The notes under the pieces: model-generated | Told to the model about the DNA's origin: nothing | What the model saw: the letters and a program-made list of their open reading frames with translations, nothing else | Database searches by the model: none | Translations under genes and position numbers: made by a program | Origin: an uncultured Spirochaetaceae bacterium | Lineage (GTDB): Bacteria > Spirochaetota > Spirochaetia > Treponematales > Treponemataceae | NCBI GenBank assembly: GCA_902773215.1 | Contig: CACYDQ010000352.1 | Location: 1-5,124, forward strand | Reading direction: 5' to 3' | DNA length: 5,124 nucleotides | Shown here: piece by piece, positions 4,494-5,124 of the stretch | Position numbering within the stretch: the stretch's first letter is position 1 | Layout of the letters: every line of letters starts with the position of its first letter

Positions 4494-5124
4494 TTATACC
4501 ATCTTGAACCTGTTCGCCGTCGCCTTCCCGTGCCCGTAGTGGAGCGTCCGCTCGCCCAGGGATGTGATTCTTTCCGCGCTTTTCCGGATTGCGTCCAGGT
4601 TGCTGTAGAGGTGGCCCGTCGCAGGGCGAATCCAATTGTCGAGGGCATCGCCGACGAGGAGGTCTTTCCCGGCGACGTCTATGCCGATGGAACCGGCCGT
4701 GTGTCCCGGAAGCTCTATGACCTTCGCATCGATCCCATACGGGGAAAGGTCATCTCCTTCCTTGACGTATATCAGCTTGTCCGGCTTTTCGACTTTCCTG
4801 TTCCGCAGGTCGTTCAGGGACAGGCCGAGCACGACGCGGCCTACCAGCCCGTATGACATGAGGGGCTGCCTGTCATAGCTGTCGAACAGCTCCAGGTCCG
4901 CCTGATGGACGGCGACGGGAATGCCGAAGTGCTTCGCAAGCCGGGCGGCGTTCTCCGCGTGGTCAAAGTGCACGTGCGTCAGCACGATGAGCTTCATCGT
5001 GTACGCGCCGCATTCCGCGAGGACCTTTTCGTAGCCTGCCGCGCTCCCCGTATCGACGAGGATTGCATTGCTCCCCTTCGCGACAAGATAGCAGTTGTCA
5101 GTTCCGCCCTGTATCCGGCGTACC
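4494..5124 (-). CDS. Metallo-beta-lactamase-fold hydrolase, N-terminus off window
   Basis: The frame is open from the right edge, giving 209 visible residues starting VRRIQGGTDNCYLVAKGSNA. The ATG at 4997 is internal, since the upstream residues (ILVDTGSAAGYEKVL) are the normal first strands of the fold. Only a few residues are probably missing. Metal ligands are complete: HVHFDH (visible residues 50-55), PGHTAG with His 141, VGDALDN with Asp 159, and HYGHG with His 198, implying a two-metal hydrolase of the glyoxalase II-like broad group. The substrate cannot be told; neither a beta-lactamase nor a glyoxalase role should be assumed. There is no signal peptide in view. It is the first visible gene of the operon with the GNAT acetyltransferase 10 nt downstream. 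Composition is GC-rich like that gene, suggesting the pair travelled together. Confidence 0.9.
   Translation of the reverse strand, partial: VRRIQGGTDNCYLVAKGSNAILVDTGSAAGYEKVLAECGAYTMKLIVLTHVHFDHAENAARLAKHFGIPVAVHQADLELFDSYDRQPLMSYGLVGRVVLGLSLNDLRNRKVEKPDKLIYVKEGDDLSPYGIDAKVIELPGHTAGSIGIDVAGKDLLVGDALDNWIRPATGHLYSNLDAIRKSAERITSLGERTLHYGHGKATANRFKMV

Noticed and set aside
4052..4856. Long plus-strand frames opposite the GNAT and hydrolase genes
   Set aside because: These are open only because of the GC-rich codon usage of the minus-strand genes, whose catalytic motifs are complete.
1..5124. Integron cassette array, suggested by many small orphan genes
   Set aside because: Genes lie in both orientations, no paired attC core sites flank the single-gene units, and no integrase is present. 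Isolated GTTRRRY matches (for example at 184-190) have no partner.

Overview
The window is a mosaic accessory region from an anaerobic, probably host-associated bacterium. The best guess is a Treponema-like spirochaete, with a clostridial Firmicute as the main alternative. The grounds are indirect: an ankyrin-repeat remnant, an AAA_14/DUF4143 ATPase, a small membrane protein carrying the motif of sodium-pump decarboxylase beta subunits, and many short orphan genes. No rRNA, tRNA or housekeeping gene fixes the taxonomy. Base composition shifts sharply between neighbours: the ankyrin remnant and the metallo-hydrolase/GNAT pair are GC-rich, while the 112-aa orphan at 1517-1855 is clearly AT-rich. 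This fits piecemeal acquisition.

Left part (1-520): a minus-strand XRE-type regulator start that appears frameshifted within its DNA-binding motif, two strong hairpins (one looking like a minus-strand terminator), and a plus-strand ankyrin-repeat tail with a good ribosome binding site but no body. Middle left (521-1965): a plus-strand run of three genes. These are an exported 301-aa protein with a striking pair of five-hexad repeat arms flanked by helices, a 112-aa orphan, and a 31-aa mini-gene with a strong ribosome binding site. A hairpin follows. A strong promoter and ribosome binding site at 2045-2094 then start an antitoxin-like protein that is cut off after about 13 codons, where it meets the 3' end of the next gene.

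Centre (2144-3821): a minus-strand AAA_14/DUF4143 ATPase and a plus-strand 87-aa two-helix membrane protein with a GIIGGADGPT motif diverge from a shared control region of about 180 bp. That region holds three full 25-bp palindromes at an exact 41-bp spacing, plus a half-site lying in the ATPase promoter. For both genes the predicted -10 box sits only 6-7 nt from the ATG and there is no Shine-Dalgarno sequence, so both transcripts are predicted to be leaderless. This divergent module is the most interesting system here. The idea that the ATPase, or something acting with it, is controlled through the palindromes is inference.

Right part (3822-5124): a 28-aa minus-strand mini-ORF, then a minus-strand pair read from right to left. 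The pair is a metallo-beta-lactamase-fold hydrolase (5' end off the window) followed 10 nt later by a GNAT acetyltransferase, closed by a hairpin plus T6 terminator. This is an ordinary two-gene operon.
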